This document shows positions 26,417 to 36,800 of a stretch of 44,601 nucleotides of DNA, one piece after another (within the stretch, counting starts at the first letter, position 1; the number at the start of each line of letters is the position of its first letter). A program made the position numbers and the translations under genes. The notes beneath the pieces are model-generated. The model was not told where the DNA came from. It searched no databases and was given only the letters and a program-made list of their open reading frames with translations. Source of the DNA: Petasospora fabianii (lineage: Eukaryota > Ascomycota > Saccharomycetes > Phaffomycetales > Wickerhamomycetaceae); assembly GCA_022641835.1 (NCBI GenBank), contig CP048729.1:1-44601 (forward strand). Reading direction: 5' to 3'.

Positions 26417-29400
26417 ATGCCGCAGGAAAAGGCTAACGACAGGGAGACCAACAGGTCTGCGGACTCGTCTACCGTTATCAATAGGGGTGCGGCTCCCCGC
26501 CAGCTCTCCAACCCAATGGCCACCACAGCGCTCGCTGCATCCTTGGCACAAGCACAGGCACCATCACAAGGACAGGGACAATCATCTGCTCAGGCACAAT
26601 CCCAGGCAGCTCAGGCTTCAACATCTGGTGCTGATTTGTACTCCAACACGTCGTCTCTTAACCACACTGTTAAGCAAAATGCTAAGCGAAAGAAGCGCCC
26701 AGTGATACAGAAAACACCATCCTACAACTTCCCACCAGGACAATCCAAATACATCTACTCCGTGGATGACGATGCTGATGAACTGGAACTCGATATGGAG
26801 CGTGAATATCTTGAAGGTTACAATGATGCATTGAGATACCGCTACAAGAAGTCTACCAAGAATCTGAAAGATGCCGCTGACAATGATGACATTCAAAATC
26901 TCACTAGCGAGGTAGTTACCAACCTTATCAATGCCGATGCCAACTTGAGAAAGCTTGAGAACCGTGAGTCAGACTCGCACAAGCATCAGACCGGAGATGA
27001 CCACGGCCTCACAGCTCGTGGTTCTCGCTTGACATCCAATATACAAGCCGAACAAGTCTCTAACTTTGATGAAGACGATGAAATACAGACAATCACACCA
27101 AAGGATAGTCAACGTCAAACTGAACCCGAACAATATGATGCAGGTGATGGCCCTGAAGACGATGACGACGACAATGATGATAAGAACTCCATCTCCTCGG
27201 AAGAGTCATTCACATTGAGAGCACGTCAAGATGCAATCAATGAAACACATCCATTCGGTATTAGAATCTGGAAGCCAGCATTGTACAAGAAGGTCCGCTC
27301 TGTTCAAAGAGAAGCTGATAAGGATATCCATGACTCTGGCTCTGTCAAGAAGAATATTGGATGGCAAGTGTATTTTACGAATCTAATTTGGTCCTTAACA
27401 GTGGGTCTCATCTTTTTTATCCTTTGCATGATTGGAACTGCTATTCTTGTTGTATCAGGGTCAACAGCATATGCTAAGGTAATGTATAATCTTGGTGAAT
27501 ACCTCATGTTTCCATTTGGTAAGGTGGTTTACTTGAAAAAGGATGAGAATTATCTCAGTGAGGACCGTAATGAAGGTACAACTGTCCATGAGTACGAAAG
27601 ATGGAGAGATGGTGAACAGAATAAGCTCTTCTTTAGTTCAGCATTCACACACAACAATGGTAATGGGCCATCTGATGAGCCAATGACACCTTCACTTCAA
27701 CCACACAATGGCGATAACTTGGCAAACAGTCAAAGACTAGCGCCATTAAGATCTGTGGATCGTGGAGTAATTGAAGGTGCCACTGCCTCTGGAAATGATG
27801 ACTACGATGATGATGACCACAGAAAGCTTAGATTTTTTGGAAGAGGTGATTGGTCGCTTGCAAGAATTGTCTTCTATGTCTACTTTTACATCATCTTAGA
27901 ACCTTTGTTCCTTATTGTTTGGCTCGCCTGCTGGTTAGGCGTGATAACCATTCCTATGGCCAAGGTTGTTCAGACTTTGACTGATCATCTGAGACGTCAC
28001 CCATTGGCCATCTTTTACAAGTTTGACAGCGTGTTGCCCTCTGAAAGAGTCAAGGACTCCAACATCTTGATTTGCACGTACAGATCCTGTGGGTGGCACT
28101 ACTATAAGTACACAATCGAGGGTACTAATATCTTCTTCATCAACTTGATGGCTGTTGTCATATTCACCATTGTTGACTTCTACTTTTTGAAAGAGTTCTT
28201 GGAGCTCAACATCTTCATTACGAACGAGTCCGTTGTCTTCCAGCTCTGTTTGCTCTCCATCATCCCTTTGGCGTACTTCATTGGGCAAGCAGTTGCATCC
28301 ATCAGTGCTCAGTCATCCATGGGTGTTGGTGCCGTGATCAACGCATTCTTCTCGACGGTTGTGGAGATCTTCTTGTATTGTGTCGCCTTGAATCAAGAGA
28401 AGGGTAGTTTAGTGGAAGGTTCGTTGATTGGTTCAATCTTGGCTGCCGTATTGCTCCTTCCAGGTATGTCCATGTGTGCCGGTGCCTTCATCAGAAAGAC
28501 TCAAAGATACAACCCTGCAAGTGCTGGCGTTTCCTGTACGATGTTATTGTTCTCACTTTGCGTGATGTTTGCTCCAACCATCTTCCATCAGATCTATGGT
28601 ACCTATGAGATTGAGTGTACACCATGCAAGAACATCTCTTCCGAGGTACTACTGACAAAATCTTGTCAGACTTGCCACTTTTTCCAGCCACCATTGCAAA
28701 TTGATCAGCTCTTCAAACAAGTCTTGAAACCATACTCTGTTGTTTGTGCCATTCTCCTTTTCCTTGCCTACACCGTTGGTTTGTGGTTCACTCTCCGTAC
28801 ACATGCAGCACTCATTTGGCAGACCCCTATATCTGATCCTAAGCCAAAGTTGCCAGCGACACCATCAGCAGAGAATGTCTTGATATCTCATCACTCAACT
28901 CCTCAGCAAACCTCTGCAAATGCTGCCCCAGAGGCTGGCGGCCACGACGCTCCAAACTGGTCCCGTTCCAAATCCACCATCGTCTTGCTTGGCGCCACCC
29001 TGCTTTATGCTGTCATTGCTGAAATTCTTGTTGACTGTGTCGACTCTGTGTTGGCGAACTTCCCAATAAACCCCAAGTTCCTCGGTATCACGATCTTCGC
29101 CCTTGTGCCTAACACTACTGAATTCCTCAATGCCATCTCTTTCGCCACACATGGTAACGTCGCCTTGTCCATGGAAATTGGTTCCGCTTACGCTTTACAG
29201 GTATGCTTGATCCAGATTCCATCACTTGTGTTGTACTCATTGTTCTTCATCAACCCAGAGGAGTTTGACACTTGGAATATCAAGGACAAGATGTTCACAC
29301 TCATATTCCCTAATTGGGATGTGATAGCTTCTGTGGTCAGTGTGATGCTATTCACATACATCTACGCGGAAGGTAAGTCCAACTACTTTAAAGGTAGTAT

Positions 29401-29509
29401 TTTGATCTTGATCTACTGTGTGGTGATGATTGGTTTCTATTACACAGGTAGGATTGAGTCGAATGGACTTGCCAAAACTGCCTTCACTGTCATGAATGAC
29501 CTCAATTGA
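26417..29509 (+). CDS. VNX1: Vnx1-type vacuolar monovalent cation/H+ exchanger
   Basis: Vnx1 is a CAX-related exchanger of the vacuolar membrane that moves Na+ or K+ in exchange for protons. The 1030-aa product starts at the ATG at 26417; the longer frame has no earlier ATG. Residues 1-310 are soluble, Gln/Ala-rich then acidic. About a dozen membrane segments follow. The two alpha-repeat-like helices are FFSTVVEIFLYC (about 644) and VPNTTEFLNAISFATHGN (about 896), with acidic residues where this superfamily binds cations. The N-terminal PFGIRIWKPALYKK and the CxxC-containing loop (ECTPCKN, CQTCHFF) are Vnx1-like features. The divergent KRE1 neighbour supports orthology. Confidence 0.92.
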   Translation: MPQEKANDRETNRSADSSTVINRGAAPRQLSNPMATTALAASLAQAQAPSQGQGQSSAQAQSQAAQASTSGADLYSNTSSLNHTVKQNAKRKKRPVIQKTPSYNFPPGQSKYIYSVDDDADELELDMEREYLEGYNDALRYRYKKSTKNLKDAADNDDIQNLTSEVVTNLINADANLRKLENRESDSHKHQTGDDHGLTARGSRLTSNIQAEQVSNFDEDDEIQTITPKDSQRQTEPEQYDAGDGPEDDDDDNDDKNSISSEESFTLRARQDAINETHPFGIRIWKPALYKKVRSVQREADKDIHDSGSVKKNIGWQVYFTNLIWSLTVGLIFFILCMIGTAILVVSGSTAYAKVMYNLGEYLMFPFGKVVYLKKDENYLSEDRNEGTTVHEYERWRDGEQNKLFFSSAFTHNNGNGPSDEPMTPSLQPHNGDNLANSQRLAPLRSVDRGVIEGATASGNDDYDDDDHRKLRFFGRGDWSLARIVFYVYFYIILEPLFLIVWLACWLGVITIPMAKVVQTLTDHLRRHPLAIFYKFDSVLPSERVKDSNILICTYRSCGWHYYKYTIEGTNIFFINLMAVVIFTIVDFYFLKEFLELNIFITNESVVFQLCLLSIIPLAYFIGQAVASISAQSSMGVGAVINAFFSTVVEIFLYCVALNQEKGSLVEGSLIGSILAAVLLLPGMSMCAGAFIRKTQRYNPASAGVSCTMLLFSLCVMFAPTIFHQIYGTYEIECTPCKNISSEVLLTKSCQTCHFFQPPLQIDQLFKQVLKPYSVVCAILLFLAYTVGLWFTLRTHAALIWQTPISDPKPKLPATPSAENVLISHHSTPQQTSANAAPEAGGHDAPNWSRSKSTIVLLGATLLYAVIAEILVDCVDSVLANFPINPKFLGITIFALVPNTTEFLNAISFATHGNVALSMEIGSAYALQVCLIQIPSLVLYSLFFINPEEFDTWNIKDKMFTLIFPNWDVIASVVSVMLFTYIYAEGKSNYFKGSILILIYCVVMIGFYYTGRIESNGLAKTAFTVMNDLN

Positions 29510-29689
29510 TCAGTGTCATACTCTTATTTTCACACGCATTCTTTCATTTCTTCCATCATAAATAAGCATCCAACAATTCGCATTTGTGCACATTTTTATC
29601 CTTTATCTTGCCTTAACGACGTCATATCTATATATTCGAAACATATTTAATAACAAATCTGCTTAAGCCCGTAAGCAGTAGTTGATCAA

Positions 29690-30829
29690 TTAAACATTTG
29701 TGGCGTGTGAGACCTGCTCCTGAACCCAAGCATGAAGCTTTGGGTAAAACTTCTCGGCAACCTTTGGATGAGACTTGAGCCTGTTAAGGAACACACTGTA
29801 ACCCACTGGTTTGCCTTCTTCGTTTTGGAACTGGAAACCAATCTTGTTAACCGTTCTCTTGGCATCACGCTGCTTAACAAGTCTCTTTGCCTCGTCACTA
29901 ATGTTCAGACTTTCCTTCTTAGACTCAATGTTGATACTCTGGAAGAAAGACACCGAGAGACGGTCACCCTCTCCGGGAACTGGGGTAAGAACTCTGTGAA
30001 CAGTTGACACACAGATACCCTGTGTGATGAATTCCAAGGTCATACCAGTGGCAAAGACAAGAGTGTTGTCGATTGGTGGCACGTCAGTCCAGTTACCATC
30101 ATAGTCCTTAACCTGCAACGACTTATGAGGAGAAGCCTGGAAGATCAAAGTAAGGAAATCATTATCTCTGTGCTCTCCGACACCCTGTGTTTTCCCTGTC
30201 TTGAACTCAGTACCGTTGAACTCATTTTCAACCAGCTTCACGTCTTCTTCGATGTTCTGAAGGTCTGGGTACTTGATAATCTTCAGCTTTGCCTGCTGCA
30301 CTTCCTTGAAGAACTTCTCAAGAGAACCCCTTTCTGCTCCAATAGCTCCCTCGATCTGACCCACCAACTCACGTGCCAAAATGGAAAGAGTGTCTATGTA
30401 TCCTGACACGACCGGCTGGAATTCTGGAAGATATCTTTCGCTTGGCCACAGGTTTGGTCCCTCGAGATTCTTGTAAAGTTCATCTTCAGACTCAACAATT
30501 GGCTCTGGAAGCTCAGTGGCGAACTCAACCTGTTCTCTCCAGTCAACATTTCTAGCTGTTATCTCATCACCAAGGCCATTATACCCTAGGAAATGCTTGC
30601 TGTTAACCATGGCTACTTTCTTCTTCTCTTCGAGTGGAATGTCGAAGAACAATAGGGACTGCTTCTTGATATCCTCGAAGACTTGGGTGTCAAGAACGTT
30701 ACTGAGATAGAAGAAACCATGGTGGAAGAGTGCTGAGCGGAGCTCCTCGAGGAACTGTGGCTTCGTAGCCGGGTCTTTTGACAGGGAGTAATCAACGATA
30801 GGAAGTGTTTTCTTTGTGCTTGTAGGCAT
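29690..30829 (-). CDS. 2-oxoglutarate/Fe(II) dioxygenase, IPNS-like
   Basis: The 379-aa protein belongs to the isopenicillin-N-synthase/flavonol-synthase-like superfamily of non-haem iron oxygenases. The N-terminal DIOX_N region starts LPIVDYSLSKDP, with HHGFFYLSNVLD. The iron ligands are H220 and D222 (GVGEHRDND) and H278 (STVHRV). The 2-oxoglutarate carboxylate is probably held by R290 with S292 or S294 (GDRLSVSF). All key residues are present, so the enzyme should be active. The substrate cannot be read from sequence, and I recall no clear S. cerevisiae orthologue. It is divergent from RAD53. The upstream CGG/CGG/CCG array suggests control by a Zn2Cys6 factor. Confidence 0.88.
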   Translation of the reverse strand: MPTSTKKTLPIVDYSLSKDPATKPQFLEELRSALFHHGFFYLSNVLDTQVFEDIKKQSLLFFDIPLEEKKKVAMVNSKHFLGYNGLGDEITARNVDWREQVEFATELPEPIVESEDELYKNLEGPNLWPSERYLPEFQPVVSGYIDTLSILARELVGQIEGAIGAERGSLEKFFKEVQQAKLKIIKYPDLQNIEEDVKLVENEFNGTEFKTGKTQGVGEHRDNDFLTLIFQASPHKSLQVKDYDGNWTDVPPIDNTLVFATGMTLEFITQGICVSTVHRVLTPVPGEGDRLSVSFFQSINIESKKESLNISDEAKRLVKQRDAKRTVNKIGFQFQNEEGKPVGYSVFLNRLKSHPKVAEKFYPKLHAWVQEQVSHATNV

Positions 30830-30903
30830 GTTGACAGGGGATAATATTGAGTGAGGAATCTACTGATCAGGTCTCAGGTGAGAAGTTGCTGCTTTAAATG
30901 TGT

Positions 30904-30926
30904 CGGAGTGCCTCGGAGTGTCCCCG
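30904..30926. promoter_or_regulatory. CGG-N7-CGG-N7-CCG array upstream of the dioxygenase
   Basis: CGG triplets at 30904-30906 and 30914-30916 and a CCG at 30924-30926 are separated by exactly 7 bases each. CGGAGTG is repeated as a unit. Zn2Cys6 fungal regulators bind spaced CGG triplets. The array is 75-97 bases before the dioxygenase ATG. Confidence 0.4.
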
Positions 30927-31138
30927 CAATTGTGTCGTCATATGGGAGGTGTGGCGCCCCAGATAACAATATTTGGGATGAACAAGCGCTCTTTGTCTCT
31001 CATATGCATGTAACGGCCACCGCCTTCGGGTTCAGCTGCCATTCGGGGTGAGTTGGGAGGGAAACTGTACGAAGAATGATCCAGCACTTAAGGTCTTCCT
31101 CATTTCCCCAGAAAAAGGTTCTGGCACCATCTAAAGTT

Positions 31139-31201
31139 ACGCGTACTAAGAAATGCACCTGACGCGTCACCGCGAAATCAAGGCGCGAAATTTGAACGCG
31201 T
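31139..31201. promoter_or_regulatory. MCB/SCB-like cluster upstream of RAD53
   Basis: Three ACGCGT sites (31139-31144, 31162-31167, 31196-31201) and two CGCGAAA sites (31171-31177, 31184-31190) sit within 63 bases. They are about 160-225 bases before the RAD53 ATG. These match MBF and SBF binding cores and predict G1/S expression. Confidence 0.65.
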
Positions 31202-31362
31202 AGGCACGAGCAGAGGTGTGACGGATACGGGCCAGGACACAAGTCTCCCGCTCATTACGCCTCTACAATTTGATCCAAGGGCATCACTGTTGCCTCTTGG
31301 CCCTCGCCACTGACTACATCTGCTCATTGCCCCAAATACTGCAGCACTTGGGACCTGAAGCC

Positions 31363-33618
31363 ATGGAAATCGCAACCCAGGCCACGCAGCCCACACAGGC
31401 TACGCAGGCAAATCAACTCGACACACTGACACAGGAAAACATCGATGCCGACTGCGTGTGTCGTTTGATCTGCACCACAGGACAGATACCTAATAAGGAC
31501 CTCAAACCACAGCCGAATGGTGCCAAAGAATGGACATTCGGAAGAAACATAGCATGCGATATCAGCTACCAGAAGACCTCAAGGTTGAGTAATCGACATT
31601 TCAAGATTTGGAGCGGTGAGAACAACGTATTGATCCAGGATACCAGCACAAATGGTACATGGGTGAACAAGCAACGCATAGTGAAAGGTCAGAACTACAT
31701 CCTGAGCCAAGGTGACGAGATATCAGTGGGGATTGGTGTCCCAAAAGACGTGGTACGATTCATCGTGTTCTTCCCCAAGATTGATGAGAAGAATGACGAG
31801 AAGACTGAGGGTATACACAAGGAATTCTCCATTAAGGATGAAGTTGTTGGACAAGGAGCATTTGCCATTGTTAAGAAAGCTGTTGAACGGTCCACTGGTA
31901 AGACATTTGCCGTTAAGATCATCAGCAAGAGAAAGATCATGGGAAACACTGATGGTGTCACGCGAGAGCTCGAGATCTTGAGACGTTTGGATCATCCAGG
32001 AATTGTCAAGCTGAAGGGTTTCTATGAGGACGACGACAGCTACTACTTGGTGATGGAGTTTGTTAGTGGAGGTGATCTCATGGATTTTGTCGCAGCGCAT
32101 GGCTCTGTCGGTGAGGAGGCTGCAAAGGAAATTACCCGCCAGATCCTTGAGGCCATTAAATACGTCCATTCCTTGGGTATCAGTCACAGAGATCTCAAGC
32201 CGGACAATATCCTCATTGCACAGGATGATCCTGTCATTGTCAAAATTACCGATTTTGGCCTCGCCAAGATCTCTAACACGGGGACTTTCATGAAGACGTT
32301 CTGTGGAACACTAGCTTACGTCGCCCCAGAGGTCATTGATGGCAGACACATCAAGGCCACTGATGTGGACAAGTATTCAAGTCTTGTTGACATGTGGTCA
32401 ATGGGCTGTTTGCTTTACGTCATTCTCACAGCGCATCTGCCCTTCAGTGGAAGCACACAAGATGAGCTATACAAGCAAATACGAAGAGGTTCGTATCACG
32501 AACCACCACTCAGAGAAGCTGGTGCATCAGCCGAGGCCAGAGCCTTTCTAGAGGCTCTTCTTCAAGTCAACCCAAAGGACAGACTGACTGCTTCACAAGC
32601 ACTCAAGCATCCGTGGATCACAAGCAGTTCGCAACTTGCATCACAGATCTCTCTGTCACAGTCACAGTCTCAACAACAACGCCTAGAGACAGAAAAGAAG
32701 CTTGAGACGATTGACATTAACGCTGTGGCCAACAACGAACCATCACAGCGTCAAGAGACGGTCTTCAAAGTTCCAGCTCCGCCATCAAAACTAAAATCGT
32801 CATCATCGCAACCTGCATCACAGCCATCATCTTCCCAAATAAAAGCATTGACCGACTCTGTACCGAAACAGATAAAAAATCAACCACTGAGCATTATACA
32901 TGAAGATCACTCCTTTGACAGAACCTCTCTCATTGAATCTGGCCCAGATGAGCCTGCACCAAGCAACGAGGAACCAGCCAGTCAACCCACATCATCACAA
33001 GCTCCAGCAGGAACACGTTTCACACTTGTACCAAAACCCAACAAATTCTTCAAGTCGTCCATCCACATTCCACAGGGTCTATCACCGTTCTTCATTGGTC
33101 GTTATCAGACCTGTCACCGCCGTATCGTTGAAGATCGTATGTCCAAGATCCATTGCGCCTTCACCAAGAAGCGTCACCCAGTCGGTAACTCTCTCTATGA
33201 GTCGCCTGCACAAGGTCTTGAAGATATTTGGCTCGCTGACTACAGCACTAATGCCTGCTACTTGAACGGTATGAAGATCGGCAAGGGCAAGAAAGTTGTT
33301 GTATTCGCTGGTGATGAGATCATGCTGTTCAATGACATGGTTAAGGGAGAGCAACTCGCATTCACCGTCCATGTCAATGATCCTACTGGTCTGTTTAATG
33401 GTGGCCAGCCTACTGATAAGGGGACACGTACTGTGGTGGACCAGGATGACTTTGACAAACAGGCCAAGCCAAAGATTGTTCACAATCCTGAATCATCGTC
33501 CACTACCCCACACAAGGTGAACAAGAGACCGTTGGAAGCCGTTCCTGACAAGCAGGTCAAAAGAGCTGCACTGGGCAAGGGTGACGCTAACTCAAGCTTC
33601 CAGACGGCATTAGCTTGA
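31363..33618 (+). CDS. RAD53: Rad53 checkpoint kinase (FHA-kinase-FHA, Chk2 family)
   Basis: Rad53 is the effector kinase of the DNA-damage and replication checkpoints, activated by Mec1 through Rad9 or Mrc1. The 751-aa product starts at the ATG at 31363. Five TQ sites lie in the first 24 residues (T5, T8, T11, T14, T23), a Mec1/Tel1 cluster. FHA1 (about 30-130) has FGRN, RLSNRHF and STNGTWVN. The kinase (145-400) has K165, HRDLKPDN with D257, DFG D277, and APE. An SQ/TQ-rich linker follows. FHA2 (about 565-680) contains FFIGRYQTCHRRI, MSKIHC and STNACYLNG. Two FHA domains separate it from Dun1. The C-terminal PLEAVPDKQVKRAAL stretch looks nuclear-localisation-like. Confidence 0.96.
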   Translation: MEIATQATQPTQATQANQLDTLTQENIDADCVCRLICTTGQIPNKDLKPQPNGAKEWTFGRNIACDISYQKTSRLSNRHFKIWSGENNVLIQDTSTNGTWVNKQRIVKGQNYILSQGDEISVGIGVPKDVVRFIVFFPKIDEKNDEKTEGIHKEFSIKDEVVGQGAFAIVKKAVERSTGKTFAVKIISKRKIMGNTDGVTRELEILRRLDHPGIVKLKGFYEDDDSYYLVMEFVSGGDLMDFVAAHGSVGEEAAKEITRQILEAIKYVHSLGISHRDLKPDNILIAQDDPVIVKITDFGLAKISNTGTFMKTFCGTLAYVAPEVIDGRHIKATDVDKYSSLVDMWSMGCLLYVILTAHLPFSGSTQDELYKQIRRGSYHEPPLREAGASAEARAFLEALLQVNPKDRLTASQALKHPWITSSSQLASQISLSQSQSQQQRLETEKKLETIDINAVANNEPSQRQETVFKVPAPPSKLKSSSSQPASQPSSSQIKALTDSVPKQIKNQPLSIIHEDHSFDRTSLIESGPDEPAPSNEEPASQPTSSQAPAGTRFTLVPKPNKFFKSSIHIPQGLSPFFIGRYQTCHRRIVEDRMSKIHCAFTKKRHPVGNSLYESPAQGLEDIWLADYSTNACYLNGMKIGKGKKVVVFAGDEIMLFNDMVKGEQLAFTVHVNDPTGLFNGGQPTDKGTRTVVDQDDFDKQAKPKIVHNPESSSTTPHKVNKRPLEAVPDKQVKRAALGKGDANSSFQTALA

Positions 33619-33877
33619 CAACCTGTTAGAAATACCCGAAAAAACTAATGCATGATAATCTTTAATCGACGTCAATGTAGAGAGATAAGAAGAAATGAGC
33701 CATGAACCAAAGGCTAGAGCGGCGAGTCTCCGCGCATGAGGAACACCCGCACATCACATAACGTTTGTTTTTGTTAGCTCATCCAAGTTGACGTTATATA
33801 ACTCGCAACGTGCATTTCAGGAAAGCACAGCCCGCGAGTTCTCAGTAGTGTTGCTCACTGATCTTGAACACTACAAG

Positions 33878-36800
33878 ATGAGCAACTCATCTGATCCACC
33901 AATTGGCTCTAGTGAGGCGCCCAAGTACGTTTTCCAGTTGCCTCCTGCCTACGGCACTGCCTACTAACACCTGTCACAGCACTTCCACCTCACCGGCCCC
34001 GCTCAACCCGGCATTGTTCAAGCTCAAGATCCTCGATGCTCTCAAAAACAACAATTACGACCAATTGAAGCAGCTGGTGGCTAGTATCCGTAATGGTGCC
34101 AACCAATACGAGGCTCTGCTTCTGAAAAACCTCGTGCTCAACCTTGCTGTTCAAGTCGCCTCTGCCAAGATGGTTCACCGTCTCTTAAACGAGAGGGACC
34201 TTTCAATTGATATCAATCATCAAGACAACGAGGGTAATACTGCGTTACATATTGCAGCTGCCAGCAACAGGCTCGACGTTGCTCAGCTCCTTCTCCGTGA
34301 TGCTAGAATCAATGACACATTGATGAACGACGATAACAAACAGCCAATTGATCTCGCCAAGGACCTCAACATGGTGGAACTTCTCCAGTTTGAAAGGTCT
34401 CGCTATGTAGAGAAAGTTGCTGTTGAGTTCCGCAATGCATTCACGAGCCATGACTTTGCTGCATTGGATGAAATATTGTCTCAGCCTCGAAACTACGAGC
34501 TGCTCGATATCAACGGCAATGATCCTGAGACTGGAGACACTGTTCTCCATGAATTCATCAAGAAAAATGACATCGGTATGGTTCAATGGATCTTGTCACA
34601 TGGTGGTGATCCATTCAAGCGTGACCGCAAGGGCCGCTTGCCAATCGAGCTATGTGGTAAGACAAACGAGACGATGAAGAACATTCTTCGAGATGCCAGC
34701 AAGGACCAAACTGTAATCAACATGGATAAAGTTGGTGGCATGGAAGCTCCAACTTACAAGGGCTACCTTCGCAAATGGACTAACTTTGCAGGAGGATACA
34801 AGCTTCGTTGGTTTGTGTTAGATTCAAATGGTATTTTGTCGTACTATAAGAGCCAAGACGATACCAACAACGCATGCCGTGGATCTCTTAACATGAAGAG
34901 TGCTCTCCTCCACTTGGACTCATCCGAGAAAATGAAGTTCGAAATCATCGGTGTTACTGGTGTCAGATGGCATTTGAAGGGTAACCATCCTATCGAAACA
35001 AACAGGTGGGTGTGGTCTCTCCAAGGTGCTATCAGATACGCTAAGGATAAGGAAAAAGCTTTAAAGAAGGCTTCTCTTGGATTAGACGTCGCCGTCTCTA
35101 GAAAGAGTCAGGAAATAACACGTCAACACTCACGCACCCCAAGTTCTGTGTCATTGAAAACTGTGGCTTTGGAGTCACAATTGGCTTCGTTGCAGAGACC
35201 ATCGAGACCGCAGAGAGCAGGTTCTATAGTGTCTCAGGAGATCATCAACGACTCAGACGATGATGACGACTATGACGACGATGACGACGATGACGATTCT
35301 ACCGACTATAATACCAGACAAGCTGATGAGAATGAGAATGTTGACAACGACAATGGACCACATGCCCAAGAAATTTCCGTGCTCAAGAGTAGTATGGCTA
35401 TCGAGCTCAACTCTCTGAAGGACCTCTTGCAGAACATCCAGAAGACCGGATCCACGGATGAATCAGTGCAATACTCCTTGAACTCTGTTGTGTCGGTGAT
35501 CAGTTCGTTTAATGAGTTTTCTCACTTGGTGGCTAAAAGGGATGAGAAGTTGTTAAAGGCATTGAGAAAGCAACGAGACATCAACGAGCTTTGGATCAAT
35601 TCTATCAGAGACTTGGAAAATGAGCTTATGGAGAGAAACAACGAATTGGAGACTTTTGAGTCTGAAAGAAGACAGATTAAGAAGGTGTTGACCAAGAGAT
35701 TTGGTCACTCAGCTCAAAGTTTAGAGCCGGATACGGCAACCGCTACTGCTACGGAAGGTTCTAACGACGAAATAACTCAGGAGGAAAGTGCTGCCGCTGA
35801 GATCTCCAAGTTCTTGCAGGATGAGGAAGACTCAGATGATGAGTTCTTTGATGCGGCTGATTTCTCAGAAGATGAAGAAGAGGTCGTAGAAGAGGTCGAT
35901 GTTGTGTATGAGACCTCCTCCGTTGCTGTTCCTGCCATTGAAGTTACAGACACGGAGACCCCACATCTTGATGAGGGTCCTGTGGAGAATACTACCGGAG
36001 AAGAAACTGTTGATCTGGAGTACACCAACTCTTTGCAAAAGGAGAAGCATCAGATTATCGAGAGAGAACGCTCGTTTGCTGGTTATGAGGACCCACCAAG
36101 AACTGAACTCCCACTTAAGGTTGATGAACGTCCAGCTGGGAGCTTATGGGGTATCTTGAAGTCCATGATTGGTAAAGATATCACCAAGATCACGTTACCT
36201 GTTGCATTTAACGAGCCAACGTCTATGTTGCAGAGACTCGTTGAGGACTTTGAATATTCTTCGTTGCTCGACCAGGCATGTTCATTCGAGGATCCTACAT
36301 TAAGAATGCTTTACATTGGTGTCTTTGCCGTATCACAATATTCTTCTACCATTGGTCGTGTTGCCAAGCCGTTTAATCCGTTATTGGGTGAAACATATGA
36401 ATACGCTAGACCAGAAGTTGGATACAGATTCTTTACCGAACAAGTTAGCCATCACCCACCAATCTCTGCTGTCATTGTTGAGCATCCAAAATGGGACTAC
36501 TACGGTGAGACGTCTGTCAAGTCGGGTTTCAACGGTCGTTCTTTTGATGTTCAGCCAACTGCCACATGGTATATGCATGTTAGACCAGATCATGGTCCTC
36601 AAGAAGAGGTGTATTCTTGGAGAAAGCTAAAGACTTCTGTTGTCGGTATCATTGTTGGTAACCCAACTATTGACAACTACGGTGAGATTGAGATTACAAA
36701 TCATACAACGGGTGAAAAATGTGTCATCAACTGTATCCCAAGAGGTTGGAGAGCTTCCCAGGCATACGAACTCAATGGTCATGTCTTTGACAAGTTCGGT

